Made by a program: the position numbers and the translations under genes. The notes beneath the pieces are model-generated. The model made no database searches. It was not told the origin of the DNA and was given only the letters and a program-made list of their open reading frames with translations. Source: Paenibacillus alginolyticus DSM 5050 = NBRC 15375 (GTDB taxonomy: Bacteria > Bacillota > Bacilli > Paenibacillales > NBRC-103111). From it: a stretch of DNA of 64,000 bases. The DNA lies in the NCBI RefSeq assembly GCF_000422905.1, contig NZ_KE383948.1, positions 62,001 to 126,000 on the forward strand, written 5' to 3'. Below, piece by piece: positions 63,122 through 64,000 of this stretch (positions are counted from its first letter, which is position 1; each line of letters opens with the position of its first letter).

Positions 63122-64000
63122 TTGGAACACGTGAAAATAGGTACTGGAAGTCGCAGATCTTTAATGGGAATCCTACACCGTATTTGGAAGTACAAACTGC
63201 ACTATATAATTGTCATACCCGCTCTTCTTTTGATTGCCTTATTTAAGATGTTTCCAATAATCACAAACATAGTGATGTCGTTTAAGAATTATGTTGTTTT
63301 TCGAGGATTATGGGGGAGTCCATGGGTCGGCTTTGATAATTTCTTTCAATTGTTCGGGAATGCTGGCTTCCAAAACGCATTTACGAATACCCTGATTATC
63401 AAATTGGCGTATATAACGATTTGCGGAATGATTGCACTCGTGGTTGCTTTAGCGGTGAGTGGTTTAAGGTCCAGCAAGTTGAGGAATCTTACTACAACAA
63501 TAGTTCTTATGCCATTATTTATTCCATCGGTTGTTGTGGCCTATGTGATATCCCATATGTTGGCACCTACCCAACTAGAGAAGCTTAATCTTCATTTATT
63601 TATACTAGGAGATCCCAAGTTTTTTCTACCGATGCTAGTCATAGTTGAGGCGCTGAAAACTTGCGGTATACCGATTTTGATAGCTTTGGCTGCAATTGAA
63701 TCTAAGCGTTCAGTCCTGCTTACTCAAAACATAGCTATTGAAAGCTATAAAAGATCACATGTTATCTCAGCAATCCGGTCGATTCTTGCGTTTGCGGTTT
63801 TTCAACTATCAACCATTCTTTCCACGGACTTCGAGCTTGTCCCGAATTTATATAATCCGTTAGTTTACGAAGTTGCAGATACCATAGATACATTTTCGTA
63901 TCGATCCGGACTAATTAGCGGTAAATATAACATAGCAAGTACTATTGGGACGATTCAATTCGTTGTTCAGTTGCTAGGAACGTTTGCTGCTTACTTGTTA
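63122..64000 (+). CDS. LplB-type ABC permease, truncated by the window end
   Basis: The frame is open to base 64000 (293 residues). First helix IIVIPALLLIALFKMFPIIT and LPLFIPSVVVAYVISHML follow LplB-type permeases. The place of the EAA loop reads NIAIESYKRSHVISAIRSI and lacks the usual E-A-A-x3-G-x9-I-x-L-P. Start TTG 63122 with AAGGGGGAAG upstream; in-frame ATG at 63092 and 63104 are alternatives. Continues beyond the window. Confidence 0.7.
   Translation, partial: MEHVKIGTGSRRSLMGILHRIWKYKLHYIIVIPALLLIALFKMFPIITNIVMSFKNYVVFRGLWGSPWVGFDNFFQLFGNAGFQNAFTNTLIIKLAYITICGMIALVVALAVSGLRSSKLRNLTTTIVLMPLFIPSVVVAYVISHMLAPTQLEKLNLHLFILGDPKFFLPMLVIVEALKTCGIPILIALAAIESKRSVLLTQNIAIESYKRSHVISAIRSILAFAVFQLSTILSTDFELVPNLYNPLVYEVADTIDTFSYRSGLISGKYNIASTIGTIQFVVQLLGTFAAYLL

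Overview
The window reads as chromosomal DNA of a spore-forming Gram-positive bacterium, most likely Paenibacillus or a close relative. The evidence is purine-rich Shine-Dalgarno sites, many TTG and GTG starts, several lipoprotein-type sugar-binding proteins paired with YesM/YesN two-component systems, a Spo0E-type phosphatase, a GerP spore-germination cluster and a secreted M6 (InhA-like) protease. Genus is inferred from gene content only. No rRNA, tRNA, CRISPR array, transposase or prophage gene was recognised.

Layout. 1-3.9 kb: sulfite reductase cysJ (cut by the window edge) and cysI, then an ArsR regulator with an SRPBCC protein. 4.1-7.1 kb: a 49-codon Spo0E-like gene and a cytochrome bd oxidase operon (cydA-cydB plus a 34-codon cydS). 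7.2-14.5 kb: TetR-controlled MFS pump, MocR-type regulator, SufS-like desulfurase divergent from a LysR regulator, and a BenE-type transporter. 14.7-28.4 kb: a catabolic island with an IclR regulator fused to a sugar-binding domain, enoyl-CoA hydratase, a solute-binding protein without signal peptide, an aldose epimerase, a sugar ABC importer, YesM/YesN, an SDR dehydrogenase and a CaiB/BaiF CoA transferase. Matching palindromes sit before the regulator and before the SDR gene. 28.5-36.8 kb: a chimeric pseudogene, then a second YesN/YesM pair divergent from a second ABC importer and a sugar-phosphate isomerase. 36.9-38.1 kb: gerPA-gerPB-gerPC behind an Hsp20-like gene. 38.4-42.2 kb: small unknown gene, hybrid histidine kinase, metallophosphoesterase. 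42.3-45.0 kb: a decay zone (MFS fragment, frameshifted LamG protein, GH13 glycosidase with its middle deleted). 45.0-48.3 kb: MFS pump, two small membrane proteins and a Lys/Glu/Ala-repeat protein. 48.4-50.7 kb: FMN riboswitch driving an EamA transporter, then an azoreductase. 50.9-60.3 kb: LacI-regulated operon with an ABC importer of iron/polyamine/phosphonate type, a CehA/McbA-like PHP hydrolase split from its N-terminal domain, a glycerophosphodiester phosphodiesterase, an unknown protein and a nitronate monooxygenase-like enzyme. 60.4-64 kb: InhA-like protease and the start of an LplB-type permease.

The most interesting parts are the IclR-fusion island (sugar sensing and uptake joined to CoA-thioester chemistry), the 52-60 kb phosphodiester-like operon, the riboswitch-controlled EamA transporter, and an interspersed 20-nt repeat (GAACG-N5-KCGYTATTT) present five times at 49.7-49.9 and 60.4 kb.
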